A stretch of 64,000 nucleotides of DNA from an uncultured bacterium (GTDB taxonomy: Bacteria; Actinomycetota; Coriobacteriia; Coriobacteriales; Coriobacteriaceae). Below the pieces are notes generated by a model. It was not told the DNA's origin. It was given only the letters and a program-made list of their open reading frames with translations, and did not search any database. The stretch covers positions 62,001 through 126,000 of the forward strand of contig CAJMKK010000006.1 in the NCBI GenBank assembly GCA_905214105.1. The letters are read 5' to 3'. Positions 18,091-25,961 of the stretch are shown here, in pieces. A program made the translations under genes and the position numbers. The number at the start of each line of letters is the position of its first letter. Positions within the stretch are counted from its first letter, which is position 1.

Positions 18091-18700
18091 GGGCGACCTC
18101 CTTGGTGGCCGAGAGGATTCCGTGGGCAAAGCCGAGCTCAACGGCGCGCTCGGCCGAAAGGTAGGTGTCTTTTGCGGTGAGGGATTGGATGCGCTTGAGC
18201 GGGAGGCCGCTGCGGTCCGAGAGGATCTGCGTGAGGGTCTTGCGGGTCTGCATGAGGCGCCGACTGGTCTCCTGCATCGCGAGCGCCGAGCCGCCTGCCC
18301 CTTGGGGGATCAACGGGTCGTGAATCATGAGCTCTGCATGGGGAGCCATACGGCGATCGTCGCCGCCCATAAAGATCACGGCGCCCATGGATGCGGCAAA
18401 TTCGAGGCAGACGGTGTGGACGGGGCACGATGCGAGCTGCATGGTGTCATAGATCGCAAGACCCGCTCGCACACTTCCTCCGGTGCTGGCGATGAATATG
18501 GTGATGGGACGGAAGGGGTCAGTGGCATCGAGCAGGCGGATCTGCTGGCAAAGGTCGTGGGCCATCGGGGTTTCGATGTTTCCCGTGACGGAGAGTTCGC
18601 GGCGGGCGAGCATCTCGTCATAGATGCTGGTGAGCGTGATGCCTCGGGCGGATTCGCGCATGGTGAGGGGGCTGATGATGGGGGATTGACAAGTGTCCAT
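18083..18700 (-). CDS. ClpP-family serine protease
   Basis: 205 residues. The ClpP fold shows IFIASTGGSVRAGLAIYDTM, the catalytic Ser in CLEFAASMGAVIFMGG, the catalytic His in APHAELMIHDPLIPQGAGG, and an Asp in TAKDTYLSAERAVELGFAHGI. The triad looks intact, so this is not a dead paralogue. AAAGGAGT before ATG 18700 fixes the start, though the frame is open to 18808. It is coupled to the VirD4-like gene (8-base overlap) and follows the unknown gene at 18763 by 62 bases. It is not the housekeeping clpP by context; a plasmid or ICE-type accessory ClpP is likely. Confidence 0.88.
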   Translation of the reverse strand: MDTCQSPIISPLTMRESARGITLTSIYDEMLARRELSVTGNIETPMAHDLCQQIRLLDATDPFRPITIFIASTGGSVRAGLAIYDTMQLASCPVHTVCLEFAASMGAVIFMGGDDRRMAPHAELMIHDPLIPQGAGGSALAMQETSRRLMQTRKTLTQILSDRSGLPLKRIQSLTAKDTYLSAERAVELGFAHGILSATKEVAHV

Positions 18701-18762
18701 GAGGACTCCTTTCTGGTTGGTTGTGTTGTGGGATGGGTTGCTGCCCGCCGAGGGCGGGCGAG

Positions 18763-19653
18763 CTATCGGGTTCGTCCGAGCCTGCGATCGAGCTCGGTTT
18801 CGGGACATGCCGCCTGTTCGTGCGGCTCTCGGATGTCAAGGGCTCCAAAGCGATGGAGCGTTGCGATGGGCGTGGTGTATGCGAGTCGTAGCTGATACTC
18901 CACTGGGGCGCGTTCGCCGTTTGTGTAATGGGCCTTGTAGTACCGCACGATGCTGGCGTTCATTTCCTCGTCGTTGCGATGGCGCCCAAACTGGTGCCGG
19001 CAGGTCTCGATGATTTTTGCCACCGACTTGGGTGCCGTCGCGGGGACAAGGGCGAGATAGCCCTCAAATAGCTCGTTGATGCTCAGGAGGCACAGCAGGT
19101 CGACCAGCGTCCTTATGGCTGCTCCCTCGGCGGAAAAGTGCGCGGTCATGCGGTTATATCGGTTGCGGTCGACGATGGCCGCATGGGGTCTTGGAGTTTT
19201 CTGCCCCGTGGTCCCGGGCTTTTGCCGCGCCTGTGTATTGAGCTCGACGTTGCAGCGCTTGAGGCCGTCCAATGGAAGGAACAGTGCGGTGCGCAGGGTG
19301 TTCCGCTTGCTTTCGAGTTCATGACGCTCGTCGGGTTCCCATTCGAGCTTGAGTTTCGTGTCGAGCGCCGTGAGCATATGGGCTAAGCAGCCCATAGTAA
19401 GGACGCGAGGCTCGTTATCTCGATTTGGGGCATAGGGATCTGTCAGCCTGCGAATGTCGGGGTCGCCCATGATCTTTGTGCAGCGCTTCAGCAGTTGAGG
19501 GTGGTCGGCCAAGATCGTCGCGAGCGGTAGCGACGCGTAGTTCTTGATGGTCGCGGCGGCAAAGGCGGCGTCATATTCGTTTGCATATGCTCGCTCAATG
19601 CGGGCATCCAGAATGCTTTTCTTATCGCCGTCTTCAGCGTGGTGGTTTGTCAT
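18763..19653 (-). CDS. hypothetical protein, first gene of the ClpP/VirD4-like operon
   Basis: 296 residues, unrecognised. It is soluble and helix-rich: KSILDARIERAYANEYDAAFA at the N-terminus, a Pro/Lys-rich middle (TGQKTPRPHAAIVDRNRYNR), a hydrophobic helical stretch IRTLVDLLCLLSINELFEGY, and a basic C-terminus ETELDRRLGRTR. ATG 19653 is chosen for its TGGAGAAG site; the frame stays open to 19809 through a His-rich stretch without a ribosome site. Location suggests joint work with the ClpP-like protease and VirD4-like ATPase, perhaps as an adaptor or replication-type protein; this is conjecture. Confidence 0.6.
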   Translation of the reverse strand: MTNHHAEDGDKKSILDARIERAYANEYDAAFAAATIKNYASLPLATILADHPQLLKRCTKIMGDPDIRRLTDPYAPNRDNEPRVLTMGCLAHMLTALDTKLKLEWEPDERHELESKRNTLRTALFLPLDGLKRCNVELNTQARQKPGTTGQKTPRPHAAIVDRNRYNRMTAHFSAEGAAIRTLVDLLCLLSINELFEGYLALVPATAPKSVAKIIETCRHQFGRHRNDEEMNASIVRYYKAHYTNGERAPVEYQLRLAYTTPIATLHRFGALDIREPHEQAACPETELDRRLGRTR

Positions 19654-20139
19654 AGCTTCTCCAATCGGTTGATGTTCGTGCTGTTTGTTGATGTGTTGGT
19701 TGTCGTGTGTGATGTGCTTGCCGTGGGTGATGTGCTGACGTTGGGGTGCTATGCGGTTTTCAATGAGCCCATGAGGCGGTTGCTGCAGGGGCGGGATGGG
19801 ACTGCCCATGCAAGGCGGAGTGCATCGTGCTCAAAATCGAGACAGCAATGCCCTGGGTGCCTCACATGTGGCAGTTACCTCATTAAGTTGTCATTGCGTT
19901 TGGGGTTGTACTTTGCCGATCTTCCTTCTCTTACACGCTAAAACTCAAACTGAATATGCTCGATCTACTTAAAACCGCAACGGCGGTCCTTCTTAACTTA
20001 AATGTCGGGATGCGTCTTTGCAAGCACTTTTTTACTTCTTTCAAATGGGGTGGTTTTGCAACCGTCATGCGCTGCGCCGTGCGAACGTGCCCCGGCTCGG
20101 ATAAGATGGTGCACGGAAAAACGATGCAAGGAGGCGCAT
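19654..20139. other. 486-base divergent intergenic region
   Basis: It separates the minus-strand ClpP/VirD4-like operon from the HAD gene. Near 19680-19745 there are degenerate direct repeats around TGTGATGTGCTTG, which on the minus strand would encode HITHGKHITH if translated. No convincing gene, hairpin or repeat-family copy was seen in the rest. Promoters for both sides are presumably here. Confidence 0.4.
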
Positions 20140-20982
20140 ATGGCAATTAAAGCCATCGCAATGGATATCGACGGTACGCTCACCAACGATCAAAAGGTTA
20201 TCAGCCCGCGCACGCGCGAGACACTGCTCGCGGCGCAGGAGTCGGGTATTAAGCTCATCCTGGCTTCGGGTCGCCCCGCATGGGGGCTGCACGCCTTGGC
20301 GCAGGAGCTCGACCTTCAGAACCATGATGGTCTGCTAGTTGCCTTTAATGGCGCGCATGTGGTCGACGCTCAGACCGATGAGGTGCTGTTCGATCAGGCT
20401 ATGCCTGCCGACGAATTGCATCGCCTGATTGATCATCTGCGCAATTTTGACGTGATCCCCATCATCTCGCTCGGTCGCGATTTGCACGTCGAGGACTCGT
20501 ACCATTGCATGATCACACTGCCGGACGGTTCGCAGAAGAATATCGTCAAGTATGAGCGCGATGCCTGCGACCTTAAGATCCGTGAGGTCGAGAGCTTGCA
20601 TGAGGTCGTGGATACTTATCCCGTGGACAAGCTGCTGACGGCGGGCGATCCGACCTATCTGCAGGCGCATTACGAGGAGATGTATGCGCCCTTTATCCAG
20701 ACGCTTTCGGGCATGTTTACGGCCGACTGGTACTTTGAGTACACGGCGCCCGGTATCGACAAGGCCCGTGCGCTCGAGGGTGCTCTGCCCAAGCTCGGCA
20801 TCGATGCCAGTGAGGTCGTATCGTTCGGCGACGGCCAGAACGACAAGACCATGATTGAGTGGGCTGGTACCGGCGTCGCCATGGGTAACGCTGTCGATGA
20901 AGTCAAGGCCGTGGCCCAGATGGTGACTGCCAACAACAACGAAGACGGTATCGCGGTAGCACTTGACCAGCTGCTGGGTTAG
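20140..20982 (+). CDS. Cof-type HAD-IIB phosphatase
   Basis: 280 residues of the Cof/HAD-IIB family: motif I AIAMDIDGTLTND, motif II LILASGRP, and motif IV SFGDGQNDKTMIEWAGTGVAMGNA near the C-terminus, with the large C2B cap between. These enzymes dephosphorylate sugar phosphates or cofactors such as FMN and PLP. The frame is open from 20002, but AAGGAGG before ATG 20140 sets the start. A second, unrelated HAD gene follows after a terminator. Confidence 0.9.
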   Translation: MAIKAIAMDIDGTLTNDQKVISPRTRETLLAAQESGIKLILASGRPAWGLHALAQELDLQNHDGLLVAFNGAHVVDAQTDEVLFDQAMPADELHRLIDHLRNFDVIPIISLGRDLHVEDSYHCMITLPDGSQKNIVKYERDACDLKIREVESLHEVVDTYPVDKLLTAGDPTYLQAHYEEMYAPFIQTLSGMFTADWYFEYTAPGIDKARALEGALPKLGIDASEVVSFGDGQNDKTMIEWAGTGVAMGNAVDEVKAVAQMVTANNNEDGIAVALDQLLG

Positions 20983-21004
20983 AATCGCCGATAGTGCATG
21001 GTTC

Positions 21005-21033
21005 GGGCGTCCGCTTGCGGGCGCCCTTTTGTT
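21005..21033 (+). terminator. terminator between the two HAD genes
   Basis: GGGCGTCCGC (21005-21014) pairs with GCGGGCGCCC (21017-21026) with one G-T wobble and a two-base loop, followed by TTTTGTT. The ribosome site of the next gene starts just after. Confidence 0.7.
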
Positions 21034-21045
21034 AGGGAGGGTGCC

Positions 21046-21705
21046 GTGTCCGCATTTCCGTTCGACGCCGTTATCTTCGACATGGACGGCGTTTTGGTCG
21101 ATACCGAGTATTACTACCTGGGCGAGACTGCCGCGTTTGCCAAGGAGCTTGGGTTGAACCTAACCCAAGAGGAGCTGAACGGGCAGGTCGGTACCTCGCA
21201 TCAGTTCTTTCTCCGCATGCTGGTCGATTGGTTTGAGCGTGCCGGTAAGGGGCATTTTACTGGCGAGGAAGCGTTGGCCCGTTGGGATGAGTGGGCGCAT
21301 AAACGTCCGCGCGACTATCAGGCTTTGATTAACCCAGGCGCTGTGGATACGATTCGAGAGCTGCCCCGCCGCGGCGTTCGCGTGGCGCTTGCCAGCTCGT
21401 CGCCCATGGATAGCATCGAGGAAGTACTCAATGCGTGCGGGCTGTCGGATGCCTTTGAGTATGTGGTGAGTGGCGAGCAGTTTAAGGAGAGCAAGCCCGA
21501 GCCCGACATCTACCTGCATGCGCTGGACCTGCTGGGGCTGCCCGCGAATCGCTGTTGCTGCGTTGAGGATTCGGTGCCTGGCATCACTGCCGGCAAGCGC
21601 GCCGGTCTGACAGTAATCGCCAAGCGTGAGGAGCGCTTTGGCTTTAGCCAGGATGCCGCGGACAAGATTATCGACCAGCTGCCGGATTTGCTGGAACTCG
21701 CGTAG
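21046..21705 (+). CDS. HAD-superfamily phosphatase, beta-phosphoglucomutase-like
   Basis: 219 residues, HAD-IA subfamily. Motif I is AVIFDMDGVLVDTE, motif II VALASSSPMDSIEEVL, motif III KESKPEPDIYLHAL, motif IV CCVEDSVPGITAGKRAGLTVIA. An all-helical C1 cap sits between residues 20 and 90. The GTG start at 21046 follows TAGGGAGG. The substrate is probably a small phosphorylated sugar; the family is too broad to name one. The PfkB kinase 60 bases downstream is on the same strand and could share the transcript. Confidence 0.88.
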   Translation: MSAFPFDAVIFDMDGVLVDTEYYYLGETAAFAKELGLNLTQEELNGQVGTSHQFFLRMLVDWFERAGKGHFTGEEALARWDEWAHKRPRDYQALINPGAVDTIRELPRRGVRVALASSSPMDSIEEVLNACGLSDAFEYVVSGEQFKESKPEPDIYLHALDLLGLPANRCCCVEDSVPGITAGKRAGLTVIAKREERFGFSQDAADKIIDQLPDLLELA

Positions 21706-21765
21706 GGCCAGGGTGGCACGGCAGCCATTACAGCGATCTCGTTAGGACGAGAGGGGAGCGGTGCT

Positions 21766-22629
21766 ATGACATTTAACGTTAGCGCTCTTGGGTTTGGCGA
21801 TAACGTCGTCGATCGCTACGAGCATATCCACACTATGTATCCGGGTGGCAATGCGGTGAACTTTGCCGTGTATGCCAAGAAGTGCGGGGCTGCGCGCTCC
21901 GCGTATGTGGGTATCTTTGGAAACGACGCCGCGGCCGAGCATGTCATCGCGAGCCTTGAGGACGAGGGCGTCGAGCTCGCCAAATGTAAACAACTCATCG
22001 GCGAGAACGGCGCGGCTCGTGTTACCGTGGTCGATGGTGACCGCGTGTTTCTGGGATCTAACGAGGGCGGCATCCGTGGTGATGCGCGCTATGTGCTCGA
22101 TCGTTTTGATCTGGCATATATGAAGCAGTTCGATGTGGTCCATTCGGGTAACTACTGCTTTACCGAGCGTGAGCTGCCTAAGCTGAAGGCGTCGGGTATT
22201 ACCGTTTCGTTTGACTTCTCGGATGATTCGACCGATGAGTACTACGAGCAGATTGCTCCCTACGTTGACTTCGCGTTCTTTAGCGCGGCAGACGCTGCGA
22301 GCGAGGATGAGATTCGCGAGCGTCTGGCATGGGTGAAGAGCCTAGGTCCGCGTTTTGTATCGGCAACGGCTGGCGCTGAGGGCTGCATTGCCTACGATGG
22401 CGAGCGTTATTACCGCCAACTGGCTAAACCGGTAACGGATATGAAGGACACCATGGGTGCGGGTGACTCGTTCCTCACCTCGTTTTTGATGTGCTATCTC
22501 GATTCCGCCAAGCGTGGTGAGGATGGCGCCGAGGCCATCGAGCGCGCGCTCGACTTTGCTGCCGGGTTTGCCTCGACCGTGTGCGGCATGGAAGGCTCTT
22601 GGGGCCACGGAGCGCCGATTTTTGAATAG
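21766..22629 (+). CDS. PfkB-family sugar kinase, fructoselysine 6-kinase-like
   Basis: 287 residues of the ribokinase/PfkB fold. The N-terminal GFGDNVVDRYEHI and YPGGNAVNFAVYAKKCG form the substrate lid. The C-terminal DTMGAGDSFLTSFL holds the anion hole and catalytic Asp. Overall order (VVHSGNYCF, VSFDFSDDS, FISATAGAEG-like FVSATAGAEG) most resembles FrlD fructoselysine 6-kinases that help use Amadori products. No fructoselysine deglycase or transporter is adjacent, so the substrate is inferred. GAGAGGGGAG precedes the ATG. Confidence 0.82.
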   Translation: MTFNVSALGFGDNVVDRYEHIHTMYPGGNAVNFAVYAKKCGAARSAYVGIFGNDAAAEHVIASLEDEGVELAKCKQLIGENGAARVTVVDGDRVFLGSNEGGIRGDARYVLDRFDLAYMKQFDVVHSGNYCFTERELPKLKASGITVSFDFSDDSTDEYYEQIAPYVDFAFFSAADAASEDEIRERLAWVKSLGPRFVSATAGAEGCIAYDGERYYRQLAKPVTDMKDTMGAGDSFLTSFLMCYLDSAKRGEDGAEAIERALDFAAGFASTVCGMEGSWGHGAPIFE

Positions 22630-22635
22630 TTGAGC

Positions 22636-22671
22636 GGTCCCGGGAAGTCGAATTGTTGTCTTCCCGGGACC
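22636..22671 (+). terminator. terminator after the PfkB kinase
   Basis: A perfect 12-bp stem (22636-22647 with 22660-22671; arm GGTCCCGGGAAG) lies 6 bases after the stop. No T-tract follows; the inverted-repeat element at 22674 begins directly after it. Confidence 0.6.
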
Positions 22672-22673
22672 CT

Positions 22674-22903
22674 GTGGGCAAAAAATGCCAAATATGAGTA
22701 CTGTAACTATTTTAGTAACAGCAAAATCAAGCCTTTGAGGCCCTAGCTGAGTGCCTGGGAGCGATAAAAGCCTGGATTAGACGGCTTTCGACATGTTAAA
22801 ACGCCCTGATCATGAACGGCTGTACATTATCAGGGCGTTCTTTTACCGCAAAATAATGCTACTAGCATTGCAACAGTACTCATATTTGATGTTTTTTGCC
22901 CAC
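22674..22903. mobile_element. MITE-like element with 34-bp terminal inverted repeats
   Basis: The ends 22674-22707 and 22870-22903 are inverted copies, 29 of 34 positions identical, sharing the core AAATATGAGTACTGT. The roughly 230-bp unit has no open frame. It contains an inner hairpin (about 22799-22840, arm AACGCCCTGAT) followed by CTTTTA that would terminate transcription. It fills the gap between convergent genes and ends 5 bases from the tatD-like stop. No target-site duplication is evident. The structure is that of a small non-autonomous mobile element; mobility is inferred. Confidence 0.6.
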
Positions 22904-22908
22904 CGGGG

Positions 22909-23691
22909 TCATTGGAAGTCAAATATGGAGCGCGAATTTGCCAAAACGATCGATTCGACGCCCTCCGCGGCGCATTTTTTAAGTTCGGTGATGTGCCGGG
23001 AGACGCTTTTTAGCGATGTGATGAGCTGCCGTGCGTTTATATCTGCTTGCGCTTCGGCTGGAGCGTCGGTTTCGAGTAGCAGGCGGTCGAGTGGGATCTG
23101 TCGGGCGTATTCACGACCGCGCTTGGTAGCGAGCATCCGCTCGTTCACGGAAAAAAAGCAGCCTGCGTTTCGCGCGCGGACGAACTCGTTCGAGGTGCCG
23201 CTAAACCAGTGGAAGATGATGGCGGGGGAGTTGGGGCTTAGGGTGAGTAATCCAAATGACTCAAGGGCGTCCAGTACGGTTCCTGCCGAACGAACAGCGT
23301 GAATTGATATCACGCGCCCGGCGAGAGGGTGCTGCACGAGCGCATCGCAGAGCCGGTCAAATGCCTGTATTTGTAGCGGCTCGCTTCCGGCAAAGCGCGC
23401 GGAAAAGTCGAGTCCAACCTCGCCAATTAAGCGCTCTTGCGCAGCGACCTCGCAAAGCAGATTGATTTCGGCGGTACCGCATCGCCCGTCGGCGAGCCAC
23501 CAGGGGTGGAGGCCGATGCCGGCAAAGATATTTGAACGGTTGCAAGCGCGCTTCTTGGCGCGCGCAAAGTCGCGCGGATCGACGCCGCAGTCAAATAGAC
23601 CCATGCCCAGTGCCGTCGCCTCGTCGGCAACGGCGTCCGGGTGAGCCATTAAATCAAGGTGACAGTGCGCGTCAAATAACTGCTGTGCCAT
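22909..23691 (-). CDS. TatD-family metal-dependent hydrolase
   Basis: 260 residues. The amidohydrolase-type TIM barrel shows LFDAHCHLDLMAHPD at the start, FAGIGLHPWW, IGEVGLDFSA (metal-bridging Glu), ISIHAVRSAG, IFHWFSGTSNEF and LLLETDAPAEA. TatD proteins act as 3'-5' DNases or quality-control hydrolases. It is shorter than usual in the C-terminal part. ATG 23691 (MAQQLFDAHCH) is preferred over the upstream Arg-rich extension. It lies 14 bases after the tcdA-like gene and is probably co-transcribed. Confidence 0.85.
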   Translation of the reverse strand: MAQQLFDAHCHLDLMAHPDAVADEATALGMGLFDCGVDPRDFARAKKRACNRSNIFAGIGLHPWWLADGRCGTAEINLLCEVAAQERLIGEVGLDFSARFAGSEPLQIQAFDRLCDALVQHPLAGRVISIHAVRSAGTVLDALESFGLLTLSPNSPAIIFHWFSGTSNEFVRARNAGCFFSVNERMLATKRGREYARQIPLDRLLLETDAPAEAQADINARQLITSLKSVSRHITELKKCAAEGVESIVLANSRSIFDFQ

Positions 23692-23705
23692 TGCTGCGCG
23701 TCTCG

Positions 23706-24503
23706 TTAATCTAGGCGCTGGCCGTCGGCGCGCACATGCTCGCACCCGCGCCCGCTGACCTGGCGGATAACCTCGCCGGCGATCATCTGTCCCATGATGG
23801 GTGGCATAAAGCTCGCAGTTCCCAGCTCGGTGCGCTCGTGGATGTTGGAAGGGTCGCGGGGCTGGGTCTTAACCGATTCCTCGCAGCTAAATAGCACGTG
23901 CAGGCTCTTGATGCCGCGTTTTTTGCATTCTTTGCGCATGATGCGGCTCATGGGATCACGTACCGTATCGAAAATGTCGGCAAAGCGGAGGCACTCGGGA
24001 TGGAGCTTGTTGGCCCCGCCCATGGAGCTAACCAAACGAATGCCGTGGTCCTGAGCATATTTGGCAATGGTGAGCTTGGCCGAGATGGTGTCGATGGCGT
24101 CGACGACATAGTCGAGCTTGCCGTCCGTCTGCTCCAAAACGCTCGCGAAGAAATCATCGATGTTGTCGCTCAGCAGGTATTCGGTACGTTTGATGACGGT
24201 GGCGGCAGGATTGATATCGTGGATCATGGCTTCCATCACGTCAACCTTGCGCTTGCCGATGGTGCTGTGAAAGGCGATGGCCTGGCGATTGATATTGCTG
24301 GGTGCGATGATGTCCTTGTCCAGAATTACAAAATGCCCGATGCCGCCGCGGGCGAGTGCCTCGCAGCAGTTGGAGCCCACGCCTCCGCAGCCGAGCACCA
24401 GCACCGTAGCATCGGCGAGCTTATCGAGTGCCTCGCGGCCCATGATGATCTCGAGCTTGGTGTCGCGTGTCTCGTTGGGAGTTGCGGCTGTGGTTTCGGT
24501 CAT
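23706..24503 (-). CDS. tcdA: tRNA threonylcarbamoyladenosine dehydratase
   Basis: 265 residues of the ThiF/MoeB/E1-like family matching TcdA (CsdL), which dehydrates t6A37 to the cyclic form in tRNA. It has GREALDKLADATVLVLGCGGVGSNC (ATP/Rossmann loop), ILDKDIIAPSNINRQAIAF, DYVVDAIDTISAKL and VLFSCEESVK. There are two ATGs; the first abuts GGAGG, the second (24503) has 6 bases of spacing and is preferred. Followed closely by the TatD gene. Confidence 0.9.
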   Translation of the reverse strand: MTETTAATPNETRDTKLEIIMGREALDKLADATVLVLGCGGVGSNCCEALARGGIGHFVILDKDIIAPSNINRQAIAFHSTIGKRKVDVMEAMIHDINPAATVIKRTEYLLSDNIDDFFASVLEQTDGKLDYVVDAIDTISAKLTIAKYAQDHGIRLVSSMGGANKLHPECLRFADIFDTVRDPMSRIMRKECKKRGIKSLHVLFSCEESVKTQPRDPSNIHERTELGTASFMPPIMGQMIAGEVIRQVSGRGCEHVRADGQRLD

Positions 24504-24618
24504 AGACATCCTCCGATGGGGAAGCGATTCGTGTTTTAGCTATCGCCATTATAGGTATTATCGCGATTCCATTTGAGCCCTAGGGGCTTGTTGAAATGAG
24601 GCAGTGATTCGCATAAGA

Positions 24619-24719
24619 TGAAGCAGATGGCACCCGTTGCCGCGGGTTAGCCAACTCCGAAACACGTTTGTAGCGTGAGAAGTGGCCGTCTTCGCATTAC
24701 GCGGGGGCGGCTATTTTTT
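24619..24719 (+). ncRNA. candidate structured RNA ending in an intrinsic terminator
   Basis: Three hairpins in order: TGGCACCCG pairing with CGGGTTAGCCA (about 24628-24653), CACG with CGTG (about 24663-24677), and GCCGTC with GGCGGC (24684-24711), followed by ATTTTTT. The GGTTAGCCAACTCC and GTGGCCG/GGCGGCTATTTTTT pattern recalls the RNA next to small holin-like type I toxins in Firmicutes. No toxin frame with a start codon was found nearby. It may be an orphan antitoxin-like RNA or leader remnant. Confidence 0.4.
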
Positions 24720-24801
24720 GAGTGTAAAATTAGACAATTAGACAAACATCTAAATACCGAGTATAGTATGTGCGTCGAACGAAATGCTGAGAGGAGGCCC
24801 T

Positions 24802-25080
24802 ATGCCGGGAGAGGGTTTTAAAGCGCTGGCCGATCCGACGCGGCGGCGCATTTTGGAACTGCTGCGCGAGGGCAATTGTACGGCCGGAGAGCTTGCCGAG
24901 CATTTTGACATCAGTAAACCGTCATTGAGCCATCATTTGGCGACACTCAAAAACGCCGGGCTGGTGACCGATGAGCGCCATGGCCAAAACATCGTTTACA
25001 GCTTAAACACCACCGTCATGCAGGACTTGATTGGCTGGTTTATGGGCTTTACAAACACGGAAGGTGATAAGGATGAATAA
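24802..25080 (+). CDS. ArsR/SdpR-family repressor
   Basis: 92-residue winged-helix regulator. FKALADPTRRRILELLREGN and AGELAEHFDISKPSLSHHLATLKNAGLV are the conserved recognition-helix region, followed by the wing DERHGQNIVYSLN. There is no Cys metal site, so it fits the SdpR autorepressor type rather than metal sensors. AGAGGAGG precedes ATG 24802. It overlaps the sdpI-like gene by 8 bases, and TTAGACAATTAGACAAACAT repeats upstream (about 24730) are likely its own operator. Confidence 0.92.
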   Translation: MPGEGFKALADPTRRRILELLREGNCTAGELAEHFDISKPSLSHHLATLKNAGLVTDERHGQNIVYSLNTTVMQDLIGWFMGFTNTEGDKDE

Positions 25081-25777
25081 CGAAAACAAGGGCATTCACC
25101 CCACGGGGGTATCGTCGCGCGTGTGGATTGCGCTGGTCGTTCTGTGCGTCGCCAATGTCGTAGCGCACCTCATGGTGATGCCGAGCTTGCCTGCACAGAT
25201 TCCCACGCACTGGGGCGCGAACGGCGCCGTCGATGGTTGGGGTCCTAGCTGGATGGCCTCCGCGCTCGGCGTGCTGCCTCTGGCGCTTCTCGCAATGTTC
25301 TGCGTGGTGCCGCGCATCGATCCCAAAGGTGAGGCATATCGAACCTCGGGTAAGTTCTATCAGGGCTTCGTAATCGCCTTCACCTTGTTCATGTGCGCCA
25401 TAAGCTGGCTGGGAGAGCTTACGGTCTGGGGCGTGGTGCCGGCGGTCGGTTCGGTTAACGTGCTGATTTCCGGTGCTGTCGGTTTGCTGTTCATCGGCGT
25501 AGGCAACTACTTGCCGCGTGTGAAGCAGAACTATACGCTCGGTATCAAGACGCCCTGGGCGCTTGCCGATCCCGAGAACTGGCGCCGTACGCAGCGTTTT
25601 GGCGGCGCCTGCTTTATGGTGCTGGGTATTGGCCTGATTGTGATGGGCGTGGCGGGTGCGGTGCTTTCGAGTGAAGTCGTTGCCGCGGTGATTGCGGTTC
25701 TGGCGTTTGGTTCAGCCGGAGCTGCCTACGTCTATTCGTATCTGCTGTGGCGTAAATCGCAGCGAGCCGTTCGCTAA
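25073..25777 (+). CDS. SdpI-family membrane (immunity-type) protein
   Basis: 234 residues. An N-terminal DUF1648-type segment (LPAQIPTHWGANGAVDGWG) and six or so membrane helices end with the SdpI signature LGIKTPWALADPENWRRTQRFGG. In Bacillus, SdpI gives immunity to the SdpC toxin and inactivates SdpR at the membrane; here no sdpC toxin gene is adjacent. ATG 25073 overlaps the repressor gene, showing coupling. The pair is probably an envelope-stress or orphan immunity module. Confidence 0.88.
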   Translation: MNNENKGIHPTGVSSRVWIALVVLCVANVVAHLMVMPSLPAQIPTHWGANGAVDGWGPSWMASALGVLPLALLAMFCVVPRIDPKGEAYRTSGKFYQGFVIAFTLFMCAISWLGELTVWGVVPAVGSVNVLISGAVGLLFIGVGNYLPRVKQNYTLGIKTPWALADPENWRRTQRFGGACFMVLGIGLIVMGVAGAVLSSEVVAAVIAVLAFGSAGAAYVYSYLLWRKSQRAVR

Positions 25778-25841
25778 GGTTGCGGAAAACTAGCGTACGC
25801 AGTTCATAGTATGTTCTGGGGGACTTTTCCCAGGTAGTATT

Positions 25842-25871
25842 AGGGGGTGTGGGCAACCATGCCCCTTTTTC
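25842..25871 (+). terminator. terminator after the sdpRI-like pair
   Basis: AGGGGGTGTGG pairs with CCATGCCCCT around GCAA, followed by TTTTTCG. It is 65 bases after the SdpI stop. Confidence 0.65.
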
Positions 25872-25961
25872 GTTAAGTTTCAGAGCTGGTTTCCTCATTT
25901 CGTTTCCACTAAAGCGAATCAAGAATAGGAAAACGGCAGGTAGAAAGGATAAAACAGGCAA

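Noticed and set aside
19654..19809. His-rich N-terminal extension of the gene at 18763-19653
   Set aside because: The frame is open, but ATG 19809 has no ribosome site while 19653 has TGGAGAAG. The HITHGKHITH stretch derives from short DNA repeats.
22793..23302. 169-residue plus-strand frame across the MITE-like element and the tatD-like gene
   Set aside because: It is antisense to TatD and runs through the inverted repeat; no ribosome site.
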